A stretch of DNA of 64,000 bases from Monilinia fructicola (GCA_008692225.1 VICG01000003.1:3283501-3347500), one strand, 5' to 3'. Positions 24,808 through 36,762 are shown, counted from the first letter of the stretch. Numbers and translations are program-made. Notes: generated from the letters alone by a model not told the origin.

Positions 24808-27591
24808 AAGGACGTTGACTTGAATGAGAGTATATACTTCGATGTACTCCGATGCGGCCCGAGATTTACTCGATAGGTTTCTCGATAGGTTCTCGATACG
24901 TTCCTTCAAAAAAGCAACATCACGACTCAAACGATTCTCCTCTCGTCTTCACCCTCGTTCATTCTGCATTCTGCGATAGCAGTCTCACATCACATTACAT
25001 CGTAAATCACATGGAGGGAGGGTTTGATTCAATCAGGGGTGTACGGTATACAAAAAAGTCCTCTTCACTGGAGTTACTGGTTCTGTTTCTTTTTTAGAGT
25101 TCTATATTAAGCGCGGAGTTGAAAAGGGTTTAGACAAATGGGCCTCATACAAAGACTTGGTCTATAGACGACTTTTCTTTCTCAACGCTTCTTGGGTTAT
25201 TGTTACGATACAGATACCCTTTCTTTCTTTTCTAAAAATAGATGGTGGGTGTTTACCTAGGCAGATGGAGATGGTTCGAATATTTGAATCTATTAGGTAG
25301 AGATGAGATGAGTTGAGATGAGATAGGATGCGGATGTTAGATGGATAGATAGTAGATGAAAGAAGATAGAAAATAAGAAGGCCGAAGCGGAGAAAGAGGA
25401 AGTGACAATCCTCAATCTTTATGCTAGATCAAAAACATATCAAAAACGTATCAATATTTATTATTCCCGTGGTGATGTATATATTTTCATTCATTCATTG
25501 ATTCATTGATTCATTTATTTATTCACCTCCATCCTCGTCTCATCCCATCATCATCATCATCATCACCATCCCCATCACCATCACCACCATCCACATGAAT
25601 AAATACTAATTAGGTAAATAAATATAAACATTCAATCTTCAACACCCATTAATCAAAGCTACATCACCCATCTATCTACCTTTGTTACGAACGCCCCCCC
25701 CCTTTTTTGATGTTCTATCCTTCCAAGGTTATCGATTTATGGGTGATTATATTTATGATTGCCCGAGTGTATCAATATCGCTAGATCTTTATTTGAATTG
25801 AGGAGCGCGATGGATGGATGGATGGATGGATGGATGGATGATCTAGATTTGATTATATTGCGTAGGTAGATTTGATGGTTTGAAGATTTGAATGTTTGAA
25901 GGTTCGAAGATTTGAAGGTTTGAAGGTTTGAAGGTTGGTATATATATATGGAGATGTGGATGTGTGGATGTGGTGTGTAGGATGGAAATGGGATTTGGAT
26001 TTGGATTTGGATTGGCTTGTATTGGTATATAACACGTATGACTTATAGATAGTTGGAGGGGTATTGAGATAGATAGATAGAGAGAGGGGGGGAGGAAGAA
26101 ATATCAGGTATCTCCTTCTCCTCCTCCCTCCTCCTCCTCCTTCTTCTTCATTCCCTCACCCCAGCTAGTATCTCGCAATCCCTTCTCGTGCAATTCAAAG
26201 CAATACAATACAATATCCTCAGACCCCCATAGTCTGCAGAGTGAGGGTTTCTTTATTTATGATTCATTCATATCCACCTATCTATTGCATGGATGTATCG
26301 CTGTGGTTGTGTGGTTTGAAAGTGATTTTTGGAGGGGGTGGAGGTGGAGGTGGAGAAGGGAAAGGGGAAGGAAGGGGAAGAGGGAGACGTAGGAGAAGAA
26401 GAAGGAGAAGAAGGAGGTTAGATTCGGGATGGCTATATAGGTAATAAGTATCGAGACAAGTAATGAGACAAGAGATGAGATGGGATGAGATGAAAGAGAT
26501 GATATGGTATACTACCAAAAGCAAAAGCAAAGATCTAACACGATCAACACGATCAACACAATCAACACAATCTAGTATTGACTAAAAGTAGAAATTGGAA
26601 ATGGAATTGATGTAATCCATGAAAGGTTCGAGCATGAGTATGCTCAATATATATGTCTTGTTGTCGAACCTCAGGGGTGTATCTAAAGTATGTCGATGAA
26701 AAGGAATCATCTTTCTTGAGGCTGGATCGTTGGATGTGTTAAGGTTTGAGGTTTGAGATTTGAGGGGAGAAGGAGTTGTTGGGTGCCTTGATGGTGGTTG
26801 ATGGTGGAGTGTTATGTAGTATCAACTTTTGATGAGCCTGATTAGAGGGGTTTCTGTTTTTTGGAGAGCAGTTTGCGTGCGTTATTTCTTGTGCGTCTCA
26901 TTCTGATAATTGGGTTGAGGTGTGAAGATAGGTGATGCGCCATGCATGATGCGTGGATGGAGAGCTTGAGACGAGGTAGAATGTACTCTCGATGTCTGTT
27001 TTCGATTAGGAGATTTCGAGGTTCGAAAAGGTCCTTCGTGAAATTATGTTGATTTCTTGCCTGGTAGTCGATATCCCCGAACTGAGAAAGGAGTACTACT
27101 CAAGAAAAAGTATTGAAATATCTAATCCTCTTCTCTTTCATAGCTTCTCCTTTTCCTTTCTATCCTATCCTATCCTATCCCATCATTCGATATCGGGATA
27201 AATTGTCCCGCTGTACGATGGAATAAGATTGCCACTCCGTATTTCTCTTTCTCGATATCTTCCCCTGTCCTCTCCATCTACAATCCCTTCAACATCTCAT
27301 CCCATCCTGAGCTGAGCCCCCTGACTCCATCATCGAAACTCAAAAAGCTCCATGTAACCGTAGACATCCGATCGCAACAGTTCCACCCATTGCAATACCT
27401 CGTGCCCATAAACCAGAACCAGTATCTCACTGAAGACATGTTTCTAAAAGCCACAAGCCACAAGCCACAATTCACTGCTCTAACCAAGCGAGTCGAACTT
27501 CGCATTCAAGTCCTCCCTCAATCTGATTCCTTCCTCTCCTTGACCCTTTCACCAACCCTCAACCTCTCCCCACACCTCCTCCTATACCTCT
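24808..27591. other. Gene-free stretch with short tandem repeats
   Basis: No gene is supported. Visible are ATTCATTG-like units at about 25490-25525, CATCAT/CACCAT units at about 25545-25595, GATG tetramers at about 25809-25840, TTTGAAGG-type octamers at about 25875-25935, purine-rich GGAGAAGAA DNA at about 26330-26420, and TATCC units at 27163-27180. A C9-T6 run lies at about 25694-25710. Confidence 0.6.
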
Positions 27592-27801
27592 CTACCACCC
27601 CCTAAAATCCTCCATCAAATCCTCCTGTTCCAATACCCTTCCCGTAAGCTCCACTGCCTCTTGAAACCGTCGATAGAAATACAATTCCTCGATCGCGTAG
27701 AGGACCTGTTGCGTTTCTGGTTTGCTGCGTGGGTTTAGGGGGAGAGGGGGAAGGGTTTTGTGGATCTGGTTGGGAGACTTGTTAGTCTTGGGTAGGAGAT
27801 G

Positions 27802-27853
<52 letters not shown>

Positions 27854-28034
27854 ATAGAGGGACGAGAGAAGAGATAAAGATACACACCTCGCCACACTCT
27901 ATCCTGGCCCTCCACTCACGTTTTACCGTCTGAAAACTCTCTTCGGATTGAAAGTCTCGGGGGATTTTTTCCGTGGTGTCGGGGGTGGATTCGTCGGAGG
28001 AGTCTACCTCGATTGCGAAAGAGGGGGTTTTCAT
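27592..28034 (-). CDS. Small acidic protein of unknown function (106 aa)
   Basis: Two exons, 28034-27888 and 27765-27592, join in frame as GE/IHKTLPPLPLNPRS. The intron (122 bp, GTGTGT..ACCAG with a GACTAAC branch) contains a TATATG microsatellite. The product has an acidic Ser/Asp-rich N-terminus (EVDSSDESTPDTTEKIP) and a C-terminal helix pair, ETQQVLYAIEELYFYRRFQEAVELTGRVL, which resembles half of a TPR. I recognise this as the type of short protein found conserved in related fungi but can assign no function. Gene status rests on clean splice sites, codon-like composition and a conserved-looking helix. Confidence 0.6.
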
Positions 28035-28664
28035 TGTCGTTTTTCCATGTCTGGGAGGGGGAAGGATTTGGGTTGTGGTTTGGGGATTGAGAGGGAACGG
28101 GAATGGGATGGGATGGGATGGGATGGGATTCAATTGGTGGTTTTACTCGAGTAGTTTATGCGTAAGTGATATGTGAGATGGAATGATTATATGTTTTGTA
28201 ACTTGGTAGGTAGTAACAAGTGCCCAGGTGAGTGATGATCTCCAACAAAGGCGAGTGAAGGAGAAAAGTTGACCACAACCTCATAATAATTATATTTGCT
28301 TATCGATAAGAAATTTGGCATCACGTGCAATACGATGCGGAGCGGGGCATGAGGGGTAGCAGAAGCAAGGAGCAGCATCATATCATATCACACACATCAC
28401 ATTGGATGAGAATTGGATGAGAATTGGGGTTGTTTTTGTTTGACTGCATGATCAATCCAATCTCCATAGCAACTTTAGTGCCTATTACTCATACCCGTGG
28501 ACATTTGCATGTCTTGAATTTCTTACATACTCACTCCCACTTTCCTGCGGCATCTCTACTTTCTCTCTTACCTGCCTACTTAGCAGCTTCCTTTCCTGTA
28601 CACATTGTTTGTCCCAGGTTTGTATATACACATTTCAGTACGCCTTTGAAGAATATTCCTTGAA

Positions 28665-29544
28665 ATGGAAGATCAAGTGACGAGATTAACAGAGAAGGTT
28701 TGGGGTATGATTCGTTTTTTATTTAGATGTTATTCAGATAGGGTAGGATAGAATATACGGAAGCTAATCAATTGGTATAGAGAACTTCCAATCAATACCC
28801 CCAATGCAAGATATCTCATCGCAGTATCCGGAATTCCTGGTTCAGGTATCTTTCCTCTCCTCCCATTTCCTTTTCCGGTTTCCCCAATTACACCATCCCC
28901 TTTCATTCATCGCCTCAGCTAAACACCACCCAGGAAAGACTACCCTCGCTGCCACCATAACCAAGCGTCTCAACGCCCTCCAAACAAATCACTCAAACAA
29001 GACTTCCCTTCCCCCAATCGCAGGTTTCATCCCCATGGACGGGTACCACCTAACACGAGCCCAATTATCCGCCATGCCAGACCCCGCCCACGCCCACGCA
29101 CGACGAGGCGCTGCTTCACATTCGACGGTTCATCATTCCTCTCACTTATCCAGAAGATCCGTGAACCTATTACCCCCTCCACCATCACAATCCACGCACC
29201 CATCTTTCGATCATGCGCTTAAAGATCCCAAGGAAAATGATATTCCAATTGAGCCCACGACGAAGATTTTAGTTTTTGAAGGGAACTATTTATCGTTGGA
29301 TAAAGAACCGTGGAGGAGTGCTGCTGCAAAATTGATGGATCAATTGTGGTTTGTCGAGGTGGATTTTGAAGTTGCGAAACGTAGGTTGATTCCGAGACAT
29401 GTGAAGGCGGGAATTGCGAAGGATGAGACGGAGGCGGAAAAGAGGGTCGTGGAGAATGATCTGGTGAATGGAGAGGATATTGTTAGGGATAGGATGACGG
29501 TACATGAGATAATCGTGAGTACGGATGATGAGGCTTGGAAGTAG
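28665..29544 (+). CDS. Uridine-kinase/YFH7-like P-loop kinase
   Basis: Exons 28665-28704, 28783-28845 and 28934-29544. The spliced start is MEDQVTRLTEKVWELPINTPNA. The Walker A motif IAVSGIPGSGKTTLA is assembled across intron 2. Later motifs are FIPMDGYHLTRAQLSAMPDP, ILVFEGNYLSLD and RHVKAGIAKDETEAEKRV, all typical of the PRK/uridine-kinase/pantothenate-kinase-like group that includes yeast Yfh7. The exact substrate is unknown. A compensating pair of indels is inferred: one T too few at 29115-29116 and one C too many at 29209-29211. Between them about 31 residues are read in the wrong frame; the alternative frame reads FTFDGSSFLSLIQKIREP, family-like. Total 237 aa. It is convergent with the folate gene, with stops 138 bp apart. 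Confidence 0.82.
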
Positions 29545-29682
29545 TAAGGTAGTAAACTAGGGTGTTGAAATGGTTTGTGACGTGAATGAGTAAATAAGAA
29601 ATTCTGAAAGCTGGACTACGGGCTCTTCAAGGAACTGACATGATACCCGACTGCGGATCATTCATATTGAGATCTAGCTTTT

Positions 29683-30925
29683 CTAATCTAGCAATAAACA
29701 CTGCATCAACTCGGCACTGCTTGTCAACCGTAGTACATCGGAGACCAAGTAAAGACTACCTGCCACAACTATAGGCCCGCCTTGGGCAACAGTGGCTGCC
29801 CATCTTAAAGCCCTGAGACGTCTGATTTTGAATCATGCAAACAAGTGGTAGAAATACCAGCTAGAGAAGCTGCATGTAATACATCTCCTGTGTCCATAGC
29901 TTGAACCCATGGCATTCCATCCACAGGTCCAAACTGAACTGCTGCTACACAGTCACCTTCTCTCAAAATCTCTTTCATTATCCCATCAAGTTCTTTTCCT
30001 TGAGAAGCTGCCAGTACCCAGGTCACTTTATTCGATTTTGATCGAAGTTTTTCCATTAACATATAAACCAAGAACTTCTGCGGATTGAACATTGTGCGCA
30101 CCATCGAGTAATATAGGTTCCTTTTGACCTGTCACCGCGCTAACATCAGTAATTTGAAGCCTACCAGGCCAATGCATGTCTTGTATAGCTGGTAGTAAAC
30201 GATGTAGAGGAGATTCCACTCTCGTATATGCTAAATGAAATGCGGTGTATGCGCAAGCTAGATTTTCCAACTGATGTGGCTCTAGATCTTGCCCTTTAAT
30301 TTCGTCTAGGAAAGCTGATTCTGTGGAACTGATAATCAAGTCCGATCCAATTTCTTTGGCATGAGTCGAGATGACCTCTCGAACAGAAGGTATGTTGCTC
30401 CTATCTACCACACAAGGAACACGGGTCTCATGATCCCAGCCTTTTCCCGGGCTATTTCCTCAATCGTATTTCCTAGAAACGATTGAATGGTCTAGGCCAA
30501 TCTTCGATATTATAGTGACGGCTTTGTTTTCCATGGCATTTGTCGCGTCTAAGCGCCCCCCTAAACAACTTCGATCACTCCCATCTCGATCCTCTCTTCA
30601 TAGAACACTTCAAATGCGTGGCCGTGAGTAATTCGAATTCAGATGCTTCAAGGTTCTCTGCTCGATTTCTCTCCATCACTAACGCCTCAGCCTTGCGAAA
30701 GAGAGGTTCTCGAACTGGTCGATCATCGATGGTGATGCAATCCCATCTATGAATTAAATGAGGTGACGTGAATCTACCACAGCGAACACCACTGGCAGAT
30801 AGCATGGCAGATAGATAGGCGCATATTGAACCTTTTCCATTGGTACCCGCAACATGAATGGCTTTCCACGGTTGAGGTGTATGCCTCAAGAGACGACTGA
30901 TGCGACTGAGACCAAGCTCAATCAT
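29683..30925 (-). CDS. fol3: Dihydrofolate synthase (Fol3/FolC family), with six apparent single-base indels
   Basis: Mur-ligase-fold enzyme that adds the first glutamate to dihydropteroate, giving dihydrofolate. One exon from ATG at 30925. It starts [20 protein letters not shown], with the ATP loop [19 protein letters not shown], then [17 protein letters not shown], later [15 protein letters not shown], and [15 protein letters not shown], a clear FolC C-domain motif. The frame is broken six times: one base missing near 30616, 30566, 30422 and 29811-29813, one extra near 30486 and 30053. After all six the length is exactly 414 codons plus stop, normal for Fol3. The indel density is much higher than in neighbouring genes, so decay is possible, but conserved residues are intact and no nonsense substitutions were seen, which favours sequence error. 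Confidence 0.85.
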
Positions 30926-32027
30926 ATTTTTGGTGGGTAGTATCTCTATGAATTGATATAGAATTAAATGATTGGTTGAGAGAGGGCGTTTAACCAGGGA
31001 GAGGGAATGTTGGTAAGGGAATAAAAAGATAGGCTAGTTTTTGTGGATGTTTTCTATTATTATTCAGATTGATATAGACATAGTTCTGGCTGGAGTTTGT
31101 TTATATCGTCATCGATTCATTGCTTTGAAAATCTTGTTGTCGTAGCGGGCGATGGGTAAATATCCATTGAATGCCCATGTGGTACATGTGGTACAATATG
31201 AGTCAAATTCGATCTGATGCTATCCCCAGATTTATCAAGAGCGTCGACTGGATGCCCAGGTGATTTGGGTAAAAATCTACTACTGTACGGAGTACAGAGT
31301 ACTACCCAAGTAGGTTTAGATGGGAGGGGCTGAGAGAGATATAAAATAATAAAAATACAGTGTGATGTTTCCAGGTTCTTTTATCGATAATCAACATCAG
31401 TGCCGCCCACCTAGGTACTAGGTAGGTAGATAGCCCTGGAGATATCAATAGTTGCAAATGTACGGTATAGAGTAGAGAGTAGATAATATTAATAGTTGTT
31501 TTATAATGTGTTATAAATTAAAATATTATAAAATGTTATAAAATGTTATAAAATATTATAAATTATTATAAAATATTATTAAATGGTATCAAATGTTATA
31601 ATTGAAATAAAATAAAATATCATCCAATAAGATCTATACAAGGGGAATAAAAGTAGGCTGATAGTTACATCCATACTTGTACAGTAATAATAAGGTTACT
31701 AGGTACCAGGTAGTTGCAAGGAAGGGTGTGGATGTACAGTGCCTATCCATCCATTATCAGTTTCTTATCTAAGTGCACTTTTCTCAAGAGATCTTCTCAT
31801 TCTGCGGGTTTCGTCTCGTCTCGTCTCGTCTCGTCTCTTGTCTCTCCATCTCTTGATCAAACAACGTTTTATCTACTAGGTATCATCTATTCAATTCATC
31901 ATCAACTTCAATTTCATAAATTTACCATCAAACTTTATAACAAAGAATATCATTACGGTTGCTAAGACTTGATAATTATATCCATCGACTTTTCTTTCTC
32001 TTTAATTTACTTTCAATCACCTACAAC
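30926..32027. other. Intergenic, partly AT-rich
   Basis: No gene is supported. An AT-rich block with repeated TTATAAAA(T/G)G units lies at about 31485-31620, a CTACTGTACGGAGTAC palindromic stretch at about 31280-31310, CCTAGGTAC motifs at about 31410-31425, and a TCTCG pentamer array at about 31810-31835. Confidence 0.55.
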
Positions 32028-33828
32028 ATGGGTTTGCCGTAAGTCAATTGCTCTCTACGGTTACACGTCGCCTTACGCGTTTGGCGACATTAGCAGTCTA
32101 ATCCGAGTCATAGGATATTCTTCGAACCCTCGACGCCTGGTGCACAATCAGAACGTCGAGAAAAGCCTGCAACTGATGCACGATCTGGCATTCGACGTCG
32201 CCATATACCTGGCAATGGATCTGGAGCTGCATATAATGCGCGGCGTAGGCGCGCATTAGGCATAGAGCGTTCCCGAAGGAATCATGAGGATTTTGTTGAC
32301 TTTGGAAGAACTTAATAACATCGCAAGTTCTAGAATTCGTACTGCAACAGGAACAATTAGGGATGAGATGAGCAACAATCATATGCAAGACCTTCCGGGA
32401 ATACAATATGAGCATGGAAATTTCAGACGTCAGCGCTTAATCACCGGACGTATGGAGACAGATAGACCATCAATGCCCGCTGTTCCAGAATCTAGAGATT
32501 ATGTCACTCCAATGAACCTCGATTCTCAAAGACCAGCGCAAGGACCAGACCCAACCCCACAACAATACCGAGACAGTTCCAATTCCATCTCTCAAACACG
32601 AGCATCTGAAGTTTCAGAAGAGCGCTCTAGAGCCACACCCTCTTCTGAAAATAATGTTTCGAAACGTGGAAGATCCAAGTCCGTCGAATTCAACCATATT
32701 GAGTGGTGGATATGCAACCCTTGTAAGTCGGTGTATTCAATCGTTCTCCCATTAAAGTTACCAAAGACTTTTGTGTGTGAATTGTGTTAAGCCATCAAAA
32801 ACTGTTACTAATGATTCCTAATAGGCTGCCTTGGCGGCGGAACATCGTAATGTAATTGATTCACCAAATTTGTTCCCGCCAACTAGGCGTCATGTACAGC
32901 GATTCAGAAGCCTGCCATGGGAGGCAGGGCAAAGAAGGCAGGTAATGGAGCAAGAAGAGGAAGAGCAAGCGCCGGAAGATATTATACGCGTACGCGAAAT
33001 GGCTGAAGAGAGGCAACGCCAAACTTGATGAAAATATCAGAGAGGAACGGCGGGTGCAACGCCGCCTCGAAGAACGTCTCCGTATTGAGGGGATCAGAGA
33101 GCGAGCGGAGGCCAGCACGCGCGTCGACAATACAGAGCGAGAACAGGAACAAGGACCTGAACTGCCCAACTTGACACACGCGCCGGAAGACTCCACGCCC
33201 CACAATCCCATCTTGGCGGAGCAGTCTGAGAGCGCCCGATTCGAGGGGGGCGAGAAGGAGCAGCACGTCAAGTTGGTGAAGAGCGGGAACACTTCTCACA
33301 ACTTTGTTCGTGACAGGATGGAACTGGCACGCCGCCGCGTTGAGCAGGCTGAGATAGAGCGCGGGAGAGCACGGGACGAAGTCGAGAGAGGCGGGAGCAA
33401 GTCGAGAGAGCGCGAGGCGCGAGTTGATAGAGCGCGCGAGCAACTGGCGCGTGCTGATAGCCCTGGCTCCGTGTACCGAATAGCGGAATCCTTTGTCGAC
33501 GGCCTTGGTGACCGAGAACGCAGCCTCAGCCCGGAGGGTGAAGGATCATGGGATGCCATTTTTGATTAGGCCCGATCCGCAGCCAGCCAGTGCATCGTCG
33601 TCATTTGCTTCAACAGCTGCCACAAGGTCACAACGAGATTCTACGAGTACCGCTACTGCTAGTTCACTCGGAAGCGTCTCGAGATCTTATCAACTTGACG
33701 TTCCCACAAATGGCGATTGTGATGCTGGAACAGATTTAGAAACCGAGGACGAATCTACTGGCGAATCTCACCTTTCCCCGCGCTTCTTGCTCACGAATCA
33801 ACGTTACTTTTCCAGACGTGGTACTTGA
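32028..33828 (+). CDS. Disordered, coiled-coil Arg/Glu-rich protein of unknown function (exon structure unresolved)
   Basis: The likely start is ATG at 32028 (MGLP) followed by a GTAAGT donor at 32039. Coding-like text follows in changing frames: SGIRRRHIPGNG and ARRRRALGIERSRRN, then HMQDLPGIQYEHGN, then WWICNPC, an intron to about 32824, a long Arg/Glu/Gln helix (REERRVQRRLEERLRIEG..), and RDRMELARRRVEQAEIERGR. The last 90 residues read RPDPQPASASSSFASTAATRS and end in an acidic segment with stop at about 33828. Apparent +1 slips lie near 32306, 33022 and 33562. The SWD..PDPQ..SSFAS motif is one I associate with a family of large fungal RING-like proteins, but no RING cysteines are visible here. 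Function unknown. Confidence 0.5.
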
Positions 33829-34603
33829 TGGATCTAGGCCTACCAATTGTCCAGGTCTGAAAAGCTTCGCTGTCTAGGTTTGCGCATGCTTAATTAAGCT
33901 TTCACCATGGCCACGTTGAGGACGGGAAGATTTTTCGACATGGAGATGGATTTGCCATGAATGTTATACTATATTGTAATTTTATCCTTCCGGCGTTGGC
34001 TGGGGAAGGGGAGTGTTTTTGCTTTCCATTGGTCGGTCTCACGATCAAACGAGGGGAACGATGATGGTATTCGACATTTACGGATTTACTGATTGGCATG
34101 AGGAAAGGTCATTTTGAGGATAGAAGGTTGAAAGATAAGCTCAAGATTGATATATAATGGGTTACTGCATATGGGAAACTCGATATTGGGGGAGGGGAGT
34201 TTGAATTTGGGCGAGGTATCTGATTGCGAGGATATTTTTAGTTTTCGGAATAGACTTTGATCTTTGACCTGAACTGCGTCGTAGATGTCTGAAGGATAAC
34301 AGAAGACGGGGGTTTCTTTGGTACTAGCTTTGACTCAAGGTACTTACAAAGGAGAACATTGGATGATTAGTTTTGTTATGTAGGTGGAGGTACTAGATAG
34401 GTCGCGTGTTATATGTCATTGTATCTGTGTATGTATTCAACATGTTAAGTAATGCAAATAGTATAGGAAAATCGAATTCAAGGAAAAAGTCATCAGGAAC
34501 CTTGGAAGTTGAAACAATACGTAGCGCTTGTAAAAGGTGAAAAGAAAGGAATAAATCCATGAGATGAATTCTATCATAATGGAACTTTCAAGATGCTATT
34601 AAT
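33829..34603. other. Intergenic, nothing recognised
   Basis: No coding frame, RNA or repeat could be supported between the disordered-protein gene and the first MITE. Confidence 0.5.
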
Positions 34604-34605
34604 TA

Positions 34606-34983
34606 CAGTAGAACCTGGTTATAAGGGATCGAAAAATTCGGCCAATTAAATCCCGTATATCCAGGATTCCCGTATATGCAGGTTAGGCAACAAGGCATCA
34701 ACAAAATTTGTATGGCTAAGCTTAATCATTTTTCTATATACCCCTGATATTTTTAAGGAAAAAATCATATGATATGTTATCATTTAGACTATTCCCCACT
34801 AAATTTTATACGACAACCAATAAAATCTTCAATTTTTATACGGGACTGGGAATAATTTGTCCCGTAATCCCTTAAAGTTAAAAAATCCCCGTTCCCTCAT
34901 ACAAAAATTACCAAAATTGGAATAAATGTCCCGTATAACGAGTTATCCCGTATAACGTAGTCCCTTATACACAGGTTCTACTG
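34606..34983. mobile_element. Pogo/Fot1-like MITE, 378 bp
   Basis: Terminal inverted repeats of 23 bp, CAGTAGAACCTGGTTATAAG.. on the left and the complement of ..CTTATACACAGGTTCTACTG on the right, match at 21 of 23 positions. They are flanked by TA on both sides (34604-34605 and 34984-34985), the duplication expected of Tc1/mariner/pogo elements. The CAGTAGAACCT terminus is pogo-like. Subterminal CCCGTATA motifs recur on both sides. There is no transposase frame, so it is non-autonomous. Confidence 0.85.
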
Positions 34984-34997
34984 TACTTACCGACCTA

Positions 34998-35251
34998 CTT
35001 GATGTTGTTTTGGGTCTATGCCGGGGTAAGAAATCTTATAAAATAGTATATCTTTTAAATTCTTTTTTATATGTTATAAAACTTATCATTTTTAAGAATT
35101 TAAATATACTAGACGTTTATTTTTTAACTTAATAATACTATAAAGCATTATTTATAATTTTTAATGGATTCGTTGATTTATTATTATTTTTTAAAATAAA
35201 TTCCGGTTTCAGTTAATTTTTATCCTGGCATAGACCCAAAACAACACCAAG
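34998..35251. mobile_element. Second MITE, 254 bp, TA-flanked, adjacent to the first
   Basis: The left end CTTGATGTTGTTTTGGGTCT.. and the reverse complement of the right end (CTTGGTGTTGTTTTGGGTCT..) match over about 36 bp with a few mismatches. TA dinucleotides flank both ends (34996-34997, 35252-35253). The interior is very AT-rich with no open frame. It lies 12 bp from the first MITE, with unrelated termini, so it is a different family. Confidence 0.82.
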
Positions 35252-35253
35252 TA

Positions 35254-35657
35254 GATACTAGGTAAATTAGGTACCTAGGTACTTATGGGATCATAACAAT
35301 GATAATAGAATAATAATCCCAAGTCCCTAGGTAGGTTAATTGTCTAATAAAGCCTACCTAGGTATGTAAAGTACCTACCTAGGTACCTACCAGGTCCTCT
35401 CTTCCTACTAGGTAGTACTTGTAGGTAAACAAACATGATTTCAATCATCAGCCTTACTGTCTTTGTATTATACAGCACATTTTAAATTGTCTCCGTAATT
35501 AGATGCAGTTCATCAGATGAAAGTTGCGGACTTTTCTAAGGTTTAGGATCCACTTATGTATCTAGGTAGGTAATAAGTAAGTACGGAAGTAAAAGTAGAT
35601 GATGAGGATGAGTAGACGAGTCCGGGTAGGTATGTACCTAGATCTACTCGAGTATGG

Positions 35658-35715
<58 letters not shown>

Positions 35716-36762
35716 CATAACAAGTGTAGATGGGAAGCGCTTGTTTGCTTGTTTGCTTGTTTCTTTGCTTTCATTTTGTTTAATCTACGAGTACTCCGGA
35801 TGTAGTAGGTACCTTGATTTAATCTCACTCTCTCCATTAGGCAGGCCCAATCAAGTGTCCCGGGGTAAGTACTGATTCGCAGATGTAATAAGGTAATTTC
35901 TCTCTTTCCTCTTTTTATCCACTCTTCTCTCTCCAAGGCTCTTTTAACCACTGGGCATCCATGGATCTCTTAAATCATAAATCATAGATCATACTGTAGA
36001 TCAGAATTCTTAACCGGCAGTGATACATCCATCATATGATAGACGACGAATCATCTTCTCCTATTATGTATGTACCTAGGTATGTATATACAAGTACCTA
36101 GGGGATGCTTTTCAAACATTTGGTAGGTACGAGGTAGGTAGGTATACCTTCGATTACTCTTCTACTATCTACTGACTACTTACTACTCTCCTACCTTTAC
36201 TCTACTCTACTACTTCTCCTCCTCCTACTACTACTCCTCCTCCTCCTCCTCCTCCTCCTCTCCTCCTCCTCTCCTCCTACCTTCATCACCATCATCATCA
36301 CCCTCACCAACCACCACCTCTTCTTTATATGTAATGATTTTACCTTACAAACATTCATACAGAAGTGCTTCAAAAGAGTACCTTATGTTCATCTTCCAAA
36401 CATAACCTGGAAACATAAGATACCCGTCGACAACTTTAATCCCAACATCAACATAACAATATCTATCTCACACCACCAATTACCTGACAAACAGTGAATT
36501 GTTCATATCCACACTCTCGCGTGTTATTTTTGCATATTTGCCGTGAGGTGAGGGCCAGGATCCACCAATATCGACAACCTTGATATACACTTATGACCCC
36601 GCCAAAATAATCATCGTGAAACAGGAACCTAGTCCACAAAACACGAAAAGCTCATGCTTCAATGAGATCCTTCATCTGCCAGAGAAATATACCTCCAACA
36701 GCTCTCCTTCCCACCCTTTAAATCCCCACCCCCCCTACCGCCCGGGTCATCGCACATCGACC
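35254..36762. other. Intergenic with CCTAGGTA palindromes and simple repeats
   Basis: No gene is supported. There are many CCTACCTAGGTA-type palindromic units at about 35265-35430, 35565-35640 and 36070-36150, an ATAATA/GATGAT trinucleotide array at 35657-35716, and CTCCTC repeats at about 36215-36275. The last 300 bp are probably the kinase promoter and leader. Confidence 0.55.

Noticed and set aside
26241..26530. Gly/Arg-rich frame and its Leu/Pro-rich mirror
   Set aside because: Purine-rich simple repeat, no unique sequence.
28705..28800. Apparent frameshift at the second exon of the P-loop kinase (C5 run)
   Set aside because: Using the acceptor two bases downstream (ending ..TATAGAG) gives a continuous frame, so no indel is needed there.
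29683..30925. Folate and SHMT genes as a metabolic cluster
   Set aside because: They lie 15 kb apart with unrelated genes between them; co-location looks accidental.
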